Shown here piece by piece: positions 1 through 6,639 of a stretch of 36,359 nucleotides of DNA (position 1 is its first letter; each line of letters opens with the position of its first letter). The notes under the pieces are model-generated. The model saw only the letters and a program-made list of their open reading frames with translations, searched no databases and had not been told where the DNA came from. A program made the position numbers and the translations under genes. Source of the DNA: an uncultured Lachnospiraceae bacterium (GTDB lineage Bacteria; Bacillota; Clostridia; Lachnospirales; Lachnospiraceae); the NCBI GenBank assembly GCA_902777355.1, contig CACYTU010000034.1, positions 1 through 36,359 on the forward strand. Reading direction: 5' to 3'.

Positions 1-47
1 GAAAAATTGACAGCCGGTCACGGCAGTTCGAACACTCCCTTATATGG

Positions 48-100
48 GGAAACAAAAGCCAGCTAACTCATGACTGAAGTCACAAGAATGCGCTGGCTAG
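48..100 (-). terminator. Rho-independent terminator after the deoxyribosyltransferase-like gene
   Basis: Read on the minus strand, AGCCAGC pairs with GCTGGCT (plus positions 57-63 and 92-98). A small inner TGACT/AGTCA stem lies inside. The hairpin is followed directly by TTTTGTTT. It lies just past the stop of the minus-strand gene at 128-700, where a terminator would be expected. Confidence 0.6.
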
Positions 101-127
101 TCTTTCAATTTTTTCAATGGACATTTT

Positions 128-700
128 TCACAAAGAGTTTTCTTTCAGATACTCCTCCAATGACTGGATCAGTTCTTCTTCATCCAGATTATAGAAGAGT
201 TTGGTGAAGCAGCCGGTGATCATGGGATTGAGATCCATGCCGAGTTCTGCTGCCCTGGCGTCATTCTTGATCCCGTAGCACCTCTTGCCGGCAGCATAAG
301 CTATTCCCAGTTCTACACAGGTTCCCTCATCTGGAGCTCTGCCATCCAGATTTGCGAATAAAATGTCTGCTTTGAGCACTTCATCCTTGTCTTTTTCAAA
401 TATCTTATTCATTTTTTCATCTTCTGTCATTCCTTCCAGTTCAGGCGCCAGGAAACCGTCACGCTGGGGAAGGAATACTTCATATCCATGACTTTCGAGA
501 ATCGTCACTATTTTGAGGTTGTAATCTCTTTCGGCTTCATTAAAGAGCGGTCCCGCGAAATATACTTTTTTGCCTGTGGATTCAGCATCTGATCCGGTGG
601 TTTCAGCAGAGGTACCGGTAATGGGATGGCTGATGACCAATGCGATGATTGTGATGACCGTCAAAATAACCGATTGGATTTTCATTACTCTGTTCTTCAT
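128..700 (-). CDS. Nucleoside 2-deoxyribosyltransferase-like protein with N-terminal signal or anchor
   Basis: The 190-residue product has a hydrophobic N-terminal segment (about residues 8-24) after a basic start, then a short TSA-type possible cleavage site near residue 32. The catalytic domain runs from about residue 44 to 188. It begins with KKVYFAGPLF and carries the family signature LDGRAPDEGTCVELG, where D119, D124 and E130 match the conserved substrate-binding and catalytic acidic positions of nucleoside 2-deoxyribosyltransferases. These enzymes cleave or exchange the N-glycosidic bond of (deoxy)nucleosides and are normally cytosolic, so export is unusual. The start is supported by GAGGAGG about 6 bases upstream. 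The gene is divergent from the TIR-SIR2 gene at 1057, another predicted glycosidic-bond enzyme. Family membership is fairly sure; substrate and location are inferred. Confidence 0.8.
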   Translation of the reverse strand: MKNRVMKIQSVILTVITIIALVISHPITGTSAETTGSDAESTGKKVYFAGPLFNEAERDYNLKIVTILESHGYEVFLPQRDGFLAPELEGMTEDEKMNKIFEKDKDEVLKADILFANLDGRAPDEGTCVELGIAYAAGKRCYGIKNDARAAELGMDLNPMITGCFTKLFYNLDEEELIQSLEEYLKENSL

Positions 701-804
701 GTATTCCTCCTCTCGTCTGCAATTTAAATCCCACCGCTTATAGAAGAAGGGGGCTTACCCCGTTGAGATAAAAAGATCTCAAAAATATAAAACTCTTCCC
801 TTTC

Positions 805-833
805 CATTATACACCACCGTCCTATCATGATAA
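805..833 (-). promoter_or_regulatory. Probable sigma-A promoter for the 128-700 gene
   Basis: On the minus strand there is a perfect TATAAT (plus 805-810). At 17 bp spacing the candidate -35 TTTATC (plus 828-833) matches poorly. The site lies about 105 bp upstream of the start codon. The -10 is good and the -35 is weak, so this is only a probable promoter. Confidence 0.4.
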
Positions 834-858
834 AATCATAAATAGCCCGGCTTCCTTT

Positions 859-914
859 ATGGCTTTGTGGCTTTGTGGCTTTATGGTTTTATGAATTTAT
901 GGTTTTATGGATTT
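859..914. repeat. 8-bp tandem repeat, 7 copies, upstream of TIR-SIR2 gene
   Basis: Seven contiguous 8-bp units of the form RTGRNTTT (ATGGCTTT, GTGGCTTT, GTGGCTTT, ATGGTTTT, ATGAATTT, ATGGTTTT, ATGGATTT) lie in the divergent intergenic region. The period is not a multiple of three and no gene covers it. Copy-number change would alter promoter spacing or leader length without affecting a protein. Confidence 0.8.
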
Positions 915-1009
915 ACGGAAATTCCAATCATCCCGGAAAATTCTATAATCATGCCGGCGGCCGGTTACCCCCCGTGCAGCAGTTACTACAGTTACTATCC
1001 GGGAGAAGA

Positions 1010-1051
1010 CTAATCACTGAGGCTAATCACTAAGGATCATCACTGAGGAGG
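1010..1051 (+). promoter_or_regulatory. 13-bp triplicate that creates the ribosome binding site of the TIR-SIR2 gene
   Basis: Three 13-bp units (CTAATCACTGAGG, CTAATCACTAAGG, ATCATCACTGAGG) end at 1048. The last unit plus the next three bases gives GAGGAGG at 1045-1051, a strong Shine-Dalgarno sequence 5 bases before the ATG at 1057. Each unit ends in a partial SD (GAGG or AAGG), so array length could tune translation. Confidence 0.75.
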
Positions 1052-1056
1052 CATAA

Positions 1057-2763
1057 ATGACCATATTCATCTCCTGCTCTCTGGCTGATAAAGACATATT
1101 CGACGAACTTGCTGAATATCTGAGGCAGAGAGGACATATTATTTATCCGCGTTCCGGAAAGTATCTCTCCTCTCTTCTTATAACATCACTCAGAAAAGAC
1201 ATTGCTGAGTCTGATTTTTTCGTTGCGCTGATTTCTGAGGATTATTCGAATTCCAAAATCGCGCTTACTGAATTGAATATTGCGTCTTTTACAGGAAATT
1301 CCACCATACTTCCATTTATTCTTGGCAGCGCTTCTGTGCCCGTTTCCGTAGCAGATATTGAATGCGAAAAAGCAGACAGTAAAGAGGAACTAGTTGAAAA
1401 GGTGCTAAACTGCGTCACTCTGCTTGAGAATACGGAAAAACACGAAGACTCGCCGGGCGGCAGGGATCAGAAAAACGGGAATCAGAAGGACGGAAATCTG
1501 GAAGTCGGGAATCTGGAAGTCGGGAATCTGGAAGAAGGGAATCTGGAAGAAGGGAATCTGGAAGAAGGGAATCTGGAAGAAGGGAATCTGGAAGAAGGGA
1601 TTCAGGAAGAAGGGATTCAGGATTGCAATAATAGTGCCGCAGGATATTCCAATGAAAATATTTCAAATGAGGGAATTTCAGACGACAGTTCATCACATGG
1701 CAAAGTTAATAAGGGGACTCTGACCGGGAGAAATGATACGGTGCAGCCTGAAATCTACAACACAGAAAATAAGATCGCGGCCCTTAGAAAGGCATTCGCC
1801 GGCAATCAATTGACACTAGTCTGCGGAGCAGGTATTTCAAGCGATTCGGCGATTCCGACATGGCATGACCTTCTGGTAAATATTCTCAATGATATTTATT
1901 CGGATCATGACCCTTCGAACCCGGATGATATGGTTTCAGCGGAATACCTGCTGTCGCTGATGCCGGAATCCAATCTGATATTGGGAAAATATTTGAGGAT
2001 CCTGCTGGCAGATAGTTTTGAAAAGGTTGTTCAAAAGCATCTTTACGCAAATTATAATCAGAAGCGTGGCCTGAACAGCTGCACAGAAGACAATTCCACA
2101 GAAGACAGCTCCACAGAAAGCAGCTCCACAGGAGACAGTTACACTGGAGACGGCTCCGCAGAACAGAATTTGACCTGCCATGACGATGAAACGCCTATCC
2201 TGAAAGCAATCGTTGAACTGGCCCATCCTAAGAACAGTGACGGTCGGCTTGAGTCGATCATCACTTTTAATTTTGATGACTTAATAGAAAAGGCACTGGC
2301 AAATCACGGCATAGACTGTGCATCCATATGGAAAGAAGGCCAGACCTGCAGGCCTGACCAGCTTCCCGTCTTCCATGTACACGGTTTTCTGCCCAATCAG
2401 GAGGAACTGGATTCTCCCAACCTGGTATTCAGCGAGGAATCCTATCATTCTCAGTTTAATGATCCATACAGCTGGGCGAATTTAACCCAGTTAAATTCTT
2501 TCTCCACAGATGTATGCTTATTTATAGGGATCAGTCTGTCCGACCCTGATCTGAGACGACTGCTGGATATTATCTGGGGAAAAAATCATGCATGTAAACA
2601 CTACATCATCATGAAAAAATCCGACCGGAAAAGTAAAACGGATGAGATTGCCAACATGCTTTTTGAACAGGACGCTTATTTGCTTGGCTTAAATGTCATA
2701 TGGTGCAGCGAGTTTTCCGAAATTCCTGATATTCTGTCCAGGATTGCAGGCACTATATTGTGA
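1057..2763 (+). CDS. TIR-SIR2 fusion protein, predicted NAD-consuming anti-phage effector
   Basis: The 568-residue protein has an N-terminal TIR domain (about 1-125). It shows the TIR start motif FISCS, the central DFFVALIS strand and E72 in the position of the catalytic glutamate. A hydrophilic linker (about 126-235) contains a GNLEE-type pentapeptide array. The C-terminal SIR2 domain (about 238-568) has VCGAGISS with G257-A258-G259, TFNFDD at 403-408 and FHVHG with H442 as a likely catalytic histidine. A second low-complexity stretch (340-369) interrupts the SIR2 domain. Known TIR and SIR2 defence proteins (Thoeris ThsB and ThsA, DSR) act on NAD; here both modules sit in one chain, which suggests a one-protein signalling plus effector or dual NADase device. 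No SLOG domain is visible. The start follows an excellent SD. Domains are clear; the defence role is inferred. Confidence 0.85.
   Translation: MTIFISCSLADKDIFDELAEYLRQRGHIIYPRSGKYLSSLLITSLRKDIAESDFFVALISEDYSNSKIALTELNIASFTGNSTILPFILGSASVPVSVADIECEKADSKEELVEKVLNCVTLLENTEKHEDSPGGRDQKNGNQKDGNLEVGNLEVGNLEEGNLEEGNLEEGNLEEGNLEEGIQEEGIQDCNNSAAGYSNENISNEGISDDSSSHGKVNKGTLTGRNDTVQPEIYNTENKIAALRKAFAGNQLTLVCGAGISSDSAIPTWHDLLVNILNDIYSDHDPSNPDDMVSAEYLLSLMPESNLILGKYLRILLADSFEKVVQKHLYANYNQKRGLNSCTEDNSTEDSSTESSSTGDSYTGDGSAEQNLTCHDDETPILKAIVELAHPKNSDGRLESIITFNFDDLIEKALANHGIDCASIWKEGQTCRPDQLPVFHVHGFLPNQEELDSPNLVFSEESYHSQFNDPYSWANLTQLNSFSTDVCLFIGISLSDPDLRRLLDIIWGKNHACKHYIIMKKSDRKSKTDEIANMLFEQDAYLLGLNVIWCSEFSEIPDILSRIAGTIL
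1492..1620 (+). repeat. 15-bp coding minisatellite in the TIR-SIR2 linker
   Basis: About 8.6 copies of a 15-bp unit, GGGAATCTGGAAGAA and close variants, encode GNLEV twice, GNLEE five times and GIQEE once plus a partial unit (residues 146-188). The central copies are identical, so the array is probably young and prone to length change. The period keeps the reading frame. Confidence 0.95.
2074..2163 (+). repeat. Second 15-bp coding minisatellite, inside the SIR2 domain
   Basis: Six degenerate 15-bp units such as GACAGCTCCACAGAA encode Ser/Thr/Asp/Glu-rich pentapeptides (residues 340-369). They lie between the GAGIS motif and the TFNFDD motif, so they should form a flexible loop that extends a surface insertion of the SIR2 fold. 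Copies are more diverged than in the linker array, suggesting greater age. Confidence 0.9.
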
Positions 2764-2794
2764 TGTACCCGCGGATGAATTTGTCAGCCAGGGG

Positions 2795-2854
2795 TTTTCG
2801 CGTCTTTTCGAGAATTTTCGCGCCTTTTCGAGAATTTACGCGCCTTTTCGAGAA
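2795..2854. repeat. 20-bp tandem repeat, 3 copies, just after TIR-SIR2
   Basis: Three 20-bp units (TTTTCGCGTCTTTTCGAGAA, then two variants with one or two changes) begin 32 bp past the stop codon. Each contains TTTTCGAGAA. No hairpin plus T-tract terminator is evident here, and the array is not in a gene. Confidence 0.85.
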
Positions 2855-2922
2855 TCTGAAATCATATATTCGCTGATGAAGTTCTGAAAGAGCGCAGGAA
2901 TGCAGCGGCAGGTTACCGCATG

Positions 2923-3582
2923 TCAGTCTTCTCCCCCGCTGTTCAGGTACTCAAACTCATCCATATACGGATACCCTGCCGGGAAGGGCTGCGAGTCGTA
3001 AGGAACCACTTTCCGGGGTCTTAGTGAATCTGCGATTTCCCAGACAGTTGCGGGAGTATCATCGTCATCTTTTACTTTCGCGAGAAAATACTGCTTTCCA
3101 CTATAGAAAACTCTTTTCAGTTTTTTACAAGTATAAAAAGCAGTGCTGCGCACAATCGGCCCATATTTAAAGAACCTGACCATCTGGAGATTACTGCATT
3201 CATAGAATGCAAATTCTCCTATATGTTTGACTCCTTCCTGCACTGTAACTTCTTCCAGTGAGCGGCATCCTTGGAATGTGAAATCTTCAATATACCTCAC
3301 GCCGCCCGGTATAGTCATGTTTTTTAATGAATGGCATCCCGAAAATGCACCATAGCCGATTCTGGTCAGACTTTCCGGCATACGGACACTTTCCAGAGAT
3401 TCATTGTCTAAAAAGGCATGTCTGCCGATTTTTTCAACTCCATCGGGTATCCAGACATGTTTAACCGTTTTATTATATGAAAAAGCCCGTTCCCCAATCT
3501 CTTTGACTCCGTCCGGAATAATGACCTCTTCGGCAGTTCCCTCATATTTTAGAAGAGTATGTCTCTGCATTTTAAAACTCAT
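2923..3582 (-). CDS. BspA-type leucine-rich repeat (LRR_5) protein, probably cytosolic
   Basis: The 219-residue product is built of about five 23-residue repeats of the BspA/LRR_5 kind (for example IPDGVKEIGERAFSYN and MPESLTRIGYGAFSGC), from about residue 15 to 150. These have the alternating hydrophobic core and the AF..C/N turn typical of the family. LRR_5 proteins usually mediate protein or host-surface binding and are secreted. This one has no signal peptide, membrane segment or sorting signal, so it may act inside the cell or be a fragment of a larger ancestral protein. The C-terminal 60 residues are not repetitive. The start is supported by AGAGGTGAA about 5 bases upstream. The family is sure, the role unknown. 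Confidence 0.8.
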   Translation of the reverse strand: MSFKMQRHTLLKYEGTAEEVIIPDGVKEIGERAFSYNKTVKHVWIPDGVEKIGRHAFLDNESLESVRMPESLTRIGYGAFSGCHSLKNMTIPGGVRYIEDFTFQGCRSLEEVTVQEGVKHIGEFAFYECSNLQMVRFFKYGPIVRSTAFYTCKKLKRVFYSGKQYFLAKVKDDDDTPATVWEIADSLRPRKVVPYDSQPFPAGYPYMDEFEYLNSGGED

Positions 3583-3623
3583 ATTGGTTCACCTCTTGTA
3601 TGTCTGCTTCACCTCTAGAGCCG

Positions 3624-3653
3624 GCTTATATTTGCTTATATTTGCTTATATTT
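3624..3653. repeat. 10-bp tandem repeat, 3 copies, upstream of the LRR gene
   Basis: Three perfect copies of GCTTATATTT lie 42-71 bp upstream of the minus-strand LRR start. On the minus strand each reads AAATATAAGC, an AT-rich element that could contribute a -10 box. Copies of TTCACCTCT also recur around it (3593, 3608 and 3656). Confidence 0.8.
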
Positions 3654-3696
3654 TCTTCACCTCTCAACTGCTTTCAGGAGAAGTCTGTTCTATGAC

Positions 3697-4332
3697 CTAG
3701 TCCAGCAGCGACTTATCGATGATCTGGAAGTTTGCCCTGTGAATATAGAGCGCCTTTCCGTCAATCATCAGTTTTGTAAATCTCGGCAGGTCCTCCTGTA
3801 TTTCCCAAAAGACTTTTTTGCCGGAAAAAGCATAGATTGGAGCTCCCATCTGCGATTTAATGACTACCACCATGGGTTTTCCGAATTTATTCTTTACACT
3901 GTTCAGCTTTCCGCTGACCAGAGTAGTATCCATGATCCCTGAAGATGTACTCTCCACCTCGTCCAGGTAGAATTCATGTTCCGGAACCAGACGGGTGTCG
4001 TAGAAAACACAGGTGTCGCCGCAGGAAATCAGCTGTTTTCCATCTATAGTGATCGTGATCACGGAACTGAGGGTCTTGGTCGAATACCATTCATCCGTAT
4101 TGGAGGCATAGGTCTTTTCCTCGACAATGTTATTATCGATATCGATCCTTTTTCCGTGGGTTCTCATGGTGCGGATTCCGACATTGTCAAACGTGTCAAT
4201 ATAATACTCATTTCCGATAATGCTTCCATGAAGATCATGTATCCCGCTGCCCGCCTTCGCACAGCCGGCCATAGACAGGGATGTCATTACCAATAAAATT
4301 ATAAAAGCAAGTGTTTTCTTCAGTAGACTCAA
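3697..4332 (-). CDS. Lipoprotein of unknown function
   Basis: The 211-residue protein starts with a classic lipoprotein signal peptide: basic SLLKK, a hydrophobic core, then LSMAGC with the lipidated cysteine at residue 23. It should therefore be anchored to the outer face of the membrane. The rest is a mixed beta-rich domain with recurring GNEYYIDTFDN and FTKLMIDGKALYI segments. It resembles uncharacterised small lipoproteins common in Clostridia (possibly the DUF5052 group, from memory and unconfirmed). It is flanked on the same strand by an alpha/beta hydrolase upstream and an LRR gene downstream, but with gaps over 100 bp, so a shared operon is not certain. SD: GGAGG upstream of the start. 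Confidence 0.75.
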   Translation of the reverse strand: MSLLKKTLAFIILLVMTSLSMAGCAKAGSGIHDLHGSIIGNEYYIDTFDNVGIRTMRTHGKRIDIDNNIVEEKTYASNTDEWYSTKTLSSVITITIDGKQLISCGDTCVFYDTRLVPEHEFYLDEVESTSSGIMDTTLVSGKLNSVKNKFGKPMVVVIKSQMGAPIYAFSGKKVFWEIQEDLPRFTKLMIDGKALYIHRANFQIIDKSLLD

Positions 4333-4370
4333 AGTCCATTCCTCCGTTAATTGGTTTCAATCATTCTATT

Positions 4371-4450
4371 GTCATACTTGTGGTTATGCGCATGGCTCAC
4401 AGACTCGCTCGCGAGTCTTGGTATCCCATGATCTGAAGTCACGGGTATTA
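4371..4450. other. Hairpin-rich spacer, possible diverged relative of the dispersed repeat
   Basis: The spacer between the hydrolase and lipoprotein genes contains AGACTCG-CTCG-CGAGTCT (4401-4418), a 7-bp stem with a tetraloop. It also contains CATGATCTGAAGTCAC, which resembles the inner part of the terminator at 69-83. It starts with TCATACTTGTGG, which is the reverse complement of the right-hand tail of the repeat at 32501-32726. Homology is only suggestive. Confidence 0.35.
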
Positions 4451-4466
4451 CGCGATGAAGAATAAA

Positions 4467-5573
4467 TCAGGCTGCATTATCCATGGCACCGGCGTCGTCA
4501 TTCAGGAAGTCCAGCAGCCGGTCCTGAAAATCATGATAAAATGGCTTCTCTACAAAGACCATATGGGCGCCGCCCGGGATGACTTCCAGGGATGAGCCTT
4601 CCGGCAGGCTGTCCAGACAGGTATTGACTTTATCATAATTCAGATAGGGATCCTGGTCTCCGCAGATGACAAGGGTGGGTGTGCGGATTTTTGACAAATC
4701 GATCAGGTCGACTGAACTGTCCACGCAGACATCTCTTCTGCCTCCGTTGGGGCTCGATTCGCCGTCATAATGCCAGCAGCTCGAGCACCACCATTCCCGG
4801 ATCACCGGATCTGTGATTTCCTCATTGATCGATCCGTCTTCGTTTCGCTGGAAATCATCTGTTGCATGATCCCAGGTATTATGGTGAAATGGCTCTGTAA
4901 CTGTGTACTCTCCTATGCCGGTCAGAATAGGGGCGTAGAGGACCAGCCTGTTGATCAACTCTGGATATTTTACCGCGAATCTGCTGACCGTCACAGTCCC
5001 CCAGCTCCATCCCAGAACATCAATCTTTTCCTGCCCGGTCTCAAGAATGATTTTCTCCACTGCGGCATGGATATCTTCCGCCGCATAGTCAGAATCCGGC
5101 ATAAAGCCATCTTTGACCTCTTCTGACTGGCCGAATCCGGCTATGTCAAGAAGCCAGACTCCATACCCCTCTTGGGCCAGTTTCCGCACCAGGCTGTAAT
5201 CCTCATAGTCAATGTCAAATTCATGAGAGGAATAGGTCACTCCGTGGATCAGCAGAATCTGCTTCTGCGGCTCTGTCCCGCTGAGCATGGTCCGGGTCAG
5301 ATAAAGGTCGATCCCGTTTCTTTCAAGGGGAACGACCGCCCTGCTTAATACATCATCCGATACTGTCTCAGTTTTGTCAGTATCAGTATGGATAGAATCA
5401 TCCGACCTATTATCAGTTTTATCTGTACCGGCATTGACAGAATCATCCGACGTTTTATCAGTTTTGTCTGATCCGGCATGGACAGAAATGACCGGAAGGA
5501 TCATCACACACAGCAATAAACAAACAACTGTTTTTATCTTTGTTTTTATCTTTTTCTTTATCTTCATCTTCAT
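4467..5573 (-). CDS. Exported alpha/beta hydrolase
   Basis: The 368-residue protein opens with a very lysine-rich n-region (residues 1-14), a hydrophobic segment (15-31) and VHAG, giving a signal peptide or anchor. A hydrophilic Asp/Thr/Ser/Lys stretch made of three 15-residue repeats (about 35-79) follows. The hydrolase fold (about 80-360) has the oxyanion strand ILLIHG (106-111), the nucleophile elbow GWSWG with S190, GDQDP with D308 as likely acid, and GGAHMVF with H337, so the triad is complete. Family members hydrolyse esters, amides or lipids; substrate cannot be assigned. It follows the MBL-fold gene by 40 bp on the same strand, so the two are probably cotranscribed. AAAGGAG lies rather far (11 bases) upstream of the chosen ATG. 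Confidence 0.82.
   Translation of the reverse strand: MKMKIKKKIKTKIKTVVCLLLCVMILPVISVHAGSDKTDKTSDDSVNAGTDKTDNRSDDSIHTDTDKTETVSDDVLSRAVVPLERNGIDLYLTRTMLSGTEPQKQILLIHGVTYSSHEFDIDYEDYSLVRKLAQEGYGVWLLDIAGFGQSEEVKDGFMPDSDYAAEDIHAAVEKIILETGQEKIDVLGWSWGTVTVSRFAVKYPELINRLVLYAPILTGIGEYTVTEPFHHNTWDHATDDFQRNEDGSINEEITDPVIREWWCSSCWHYDGESSPNGGRRDVCVDSSVDLIDLSKIRTPTLVICGDQDPYLNYDKVNTCLDSLPEGSSLEVIPGGAHMVFVEKPFYHDFQDRLLDFLNDDAGAMDNAA
5368..5487 (-). repeat. 45-bp coding repeat in the hydrolase N-terminal stalk
   Basis: About 2.7 copies of a 45-bp unit (5368-5412, 5413-5457, 5458-5487) encode a 15-residue motif of the form TDKTDxxSDDSxxxx. They form a charged spacer between the signal sequence and the hydrolase domain. 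The period is a multiple of three. Confidence 0.85.
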
Positions 5574-5613
5574 TCTGATATCAGCTCCTTTACTTGTGAT
5601 CCAATATCCTGAC

Positions 5614-6363
5614 TTAAATGCTGATTTCCATCTCGTCTTCCGCCAGAGAAATATTGGTTCCCGCTAGCAGCATTTTGATCTTACTGAAATCATCTTCTCC
5701 CCAGTCGGGGTTATGGTGGATCAGATAAATCCAGCCGAAGCTGCTGAGGGGAAGCTGTTCTTTGAGCTGTCTGAGCGAGGTGTGTCTGTAACTGTCCTGT
5801 TCCGGCTCTTTATATTCCCAGCATTCGTGGAAAAGGACATCCGCGCTGACTCCTTCCCAGGCATCTGCACTGAAAGACAGGTCTGTCGCGTAAATCAGCC
5901 TGTCATCCAAAGTGATCCGATAGGACGGGGCAGAATGCTTTTGCCTTGTGACGCTTATCTTTGTATCGCCTATGAAAAAAGTTTCCTCAGGAAAATCCAG
6001 TACTTTTACATCATGAGAAAAGCGATCAATACTCCTGGAAAAGAATTCCTGCCTTAGGAAGGCGCTCAGATAATAGTCTGTCGTCTCAGGATAAGCCATA
6101 AGCCCGGGACCGTAGACCCTGAATCGCTTATCCCTGATGAAGGGATCGATGTAACTGAGACCGATCATGTGATCCAGATGGTAATGTGAAAGCAGCAGGT
6201 GGACCGTGTCGTATTTATCCAGGATATGGGCATATTTGCGGATATTGGAAAGTCCGGTTCCCGCATCCAGGATAAAGAGCTGCCCCTTATTTTCCACCAT
6301 AATGCAACTCGTCTCATTGGCTCCAGGAATCCAGCCCGCAGCCCCAAGTATATATATATTCAT
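5614..6363 (-). CDS. MBL-fold metallo-hydrolase (RNase Z / phosphodiesterase-like)
   Basis: The 249-residue cytosolic protein has the metallo-beta-lactamase fold. It starts with MNIYILGAAGW and LDAGTGLSN, then the zinc motif HYHLDH (H60, H62, D64, H65). Downstream are YATDLSF, supplying a bridging aspartate, and LIHHNPDW, supplying a late histidine. The layout matches the RNase Z/PqsE/cyclic-phosphodiesterase-like branch more than true beta-lactamases. The lack of a signal peptide fits an intracellular phosphodiesterase or similar hydrolase. It is the first gene of a likely two-gene unit with the exported hydrolase 40 bp downstream. GAGGTG precedes the ATG. Upstream lies a perfect 14-bp palindrome that may be an operator. 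Confidence 0.82.
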   Translation of the reverse strand: MNIYILGAAGWIPGANETSCIMVENKGQLFILDAGTGLSNIRKYAHILDKYDTVHLLLSHYHLDHMIGLSYIDPFIRDKRFRVYGPGLMAYPETTDYYLSAFLRQEFFSRSIDRFSHDVKVLDFPEETFFIGDTKISVTRQKHSAPSYRITLDDRLIYATDLSFSADAWEGVSADVLFHECWEYKEPEQDSYRHTSLRQLKEQLPLSSFGWIYLIHHNPDWGEDDFSKIKMLLAGTNISLAEDEMEISI

Positions 6364-6415
6364 AAACCGTATTCACCTCCATGTCTGAATACTCTGAAAG
6401 GCATTGTACCAAATC

Positions 6416-6429
6416 GCTATCGCGATAGC
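6416..6429. promoter_or_regulatory. 14-bp perfect palindrome, possible operator
   Basis: GCTATCGCGATAGC is a perfect palindrome 53 bp upstream of the minus-strand MBL-fold gene. It could be a repressor operator or a small stem-loop. Nothing else supports a role. Confidence 0.3.
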
Positions 6430-6477
6430 TATCTTCACACTCACCAAACTCCACTTCTCAGCCTGATCCACAAAAAA

Positions 6478-6550
6478 AGTAGCGGTGTTCTGAATTGTGT
6501 AGTATTGTAGAGTTCCTGACGCTCACAAACACACAATTAGCACCGCTACT
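6478..6550. repeat. Imperfect inverted repeat at the left side of the IS91-like element
   Basis: AGTAGCGGTG (6478-6487) pairs perfectly with CACCGCTACT (6541-6550). Inside it AATTGTGT (6493-6500) pairs with ACACAATT (6531-6538). The 73-bp structure sits 90 bp upstream of the recombinase gene and is a candidate for the terminal hairpin found at IS91-type ends. The exact element boundary cannot be fixed from one copy. Confidence 0.6.
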
Positions 6551-6639
6551 TGTATGCATATATTATCACGTCATTTCTCTCTATACAACAATCATTTCCC
6601 AAGGGCTCCTCCTTAAATACAGTAAGCTGATGTCTGCCT

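Noticed and set aside
1415-1723. Repeat-encoded frames in the other two phases of the 15-bp array
   Set aside because: Any 15-bp array without stops is open in several frames; only the TIR-SIR2 frame continues into domains.
5614-6363. True beta-lactamase
   Set aside because: No signal peptide, and the motif layout fits RNase Z or phosphodiesterase-like MBL proteins.
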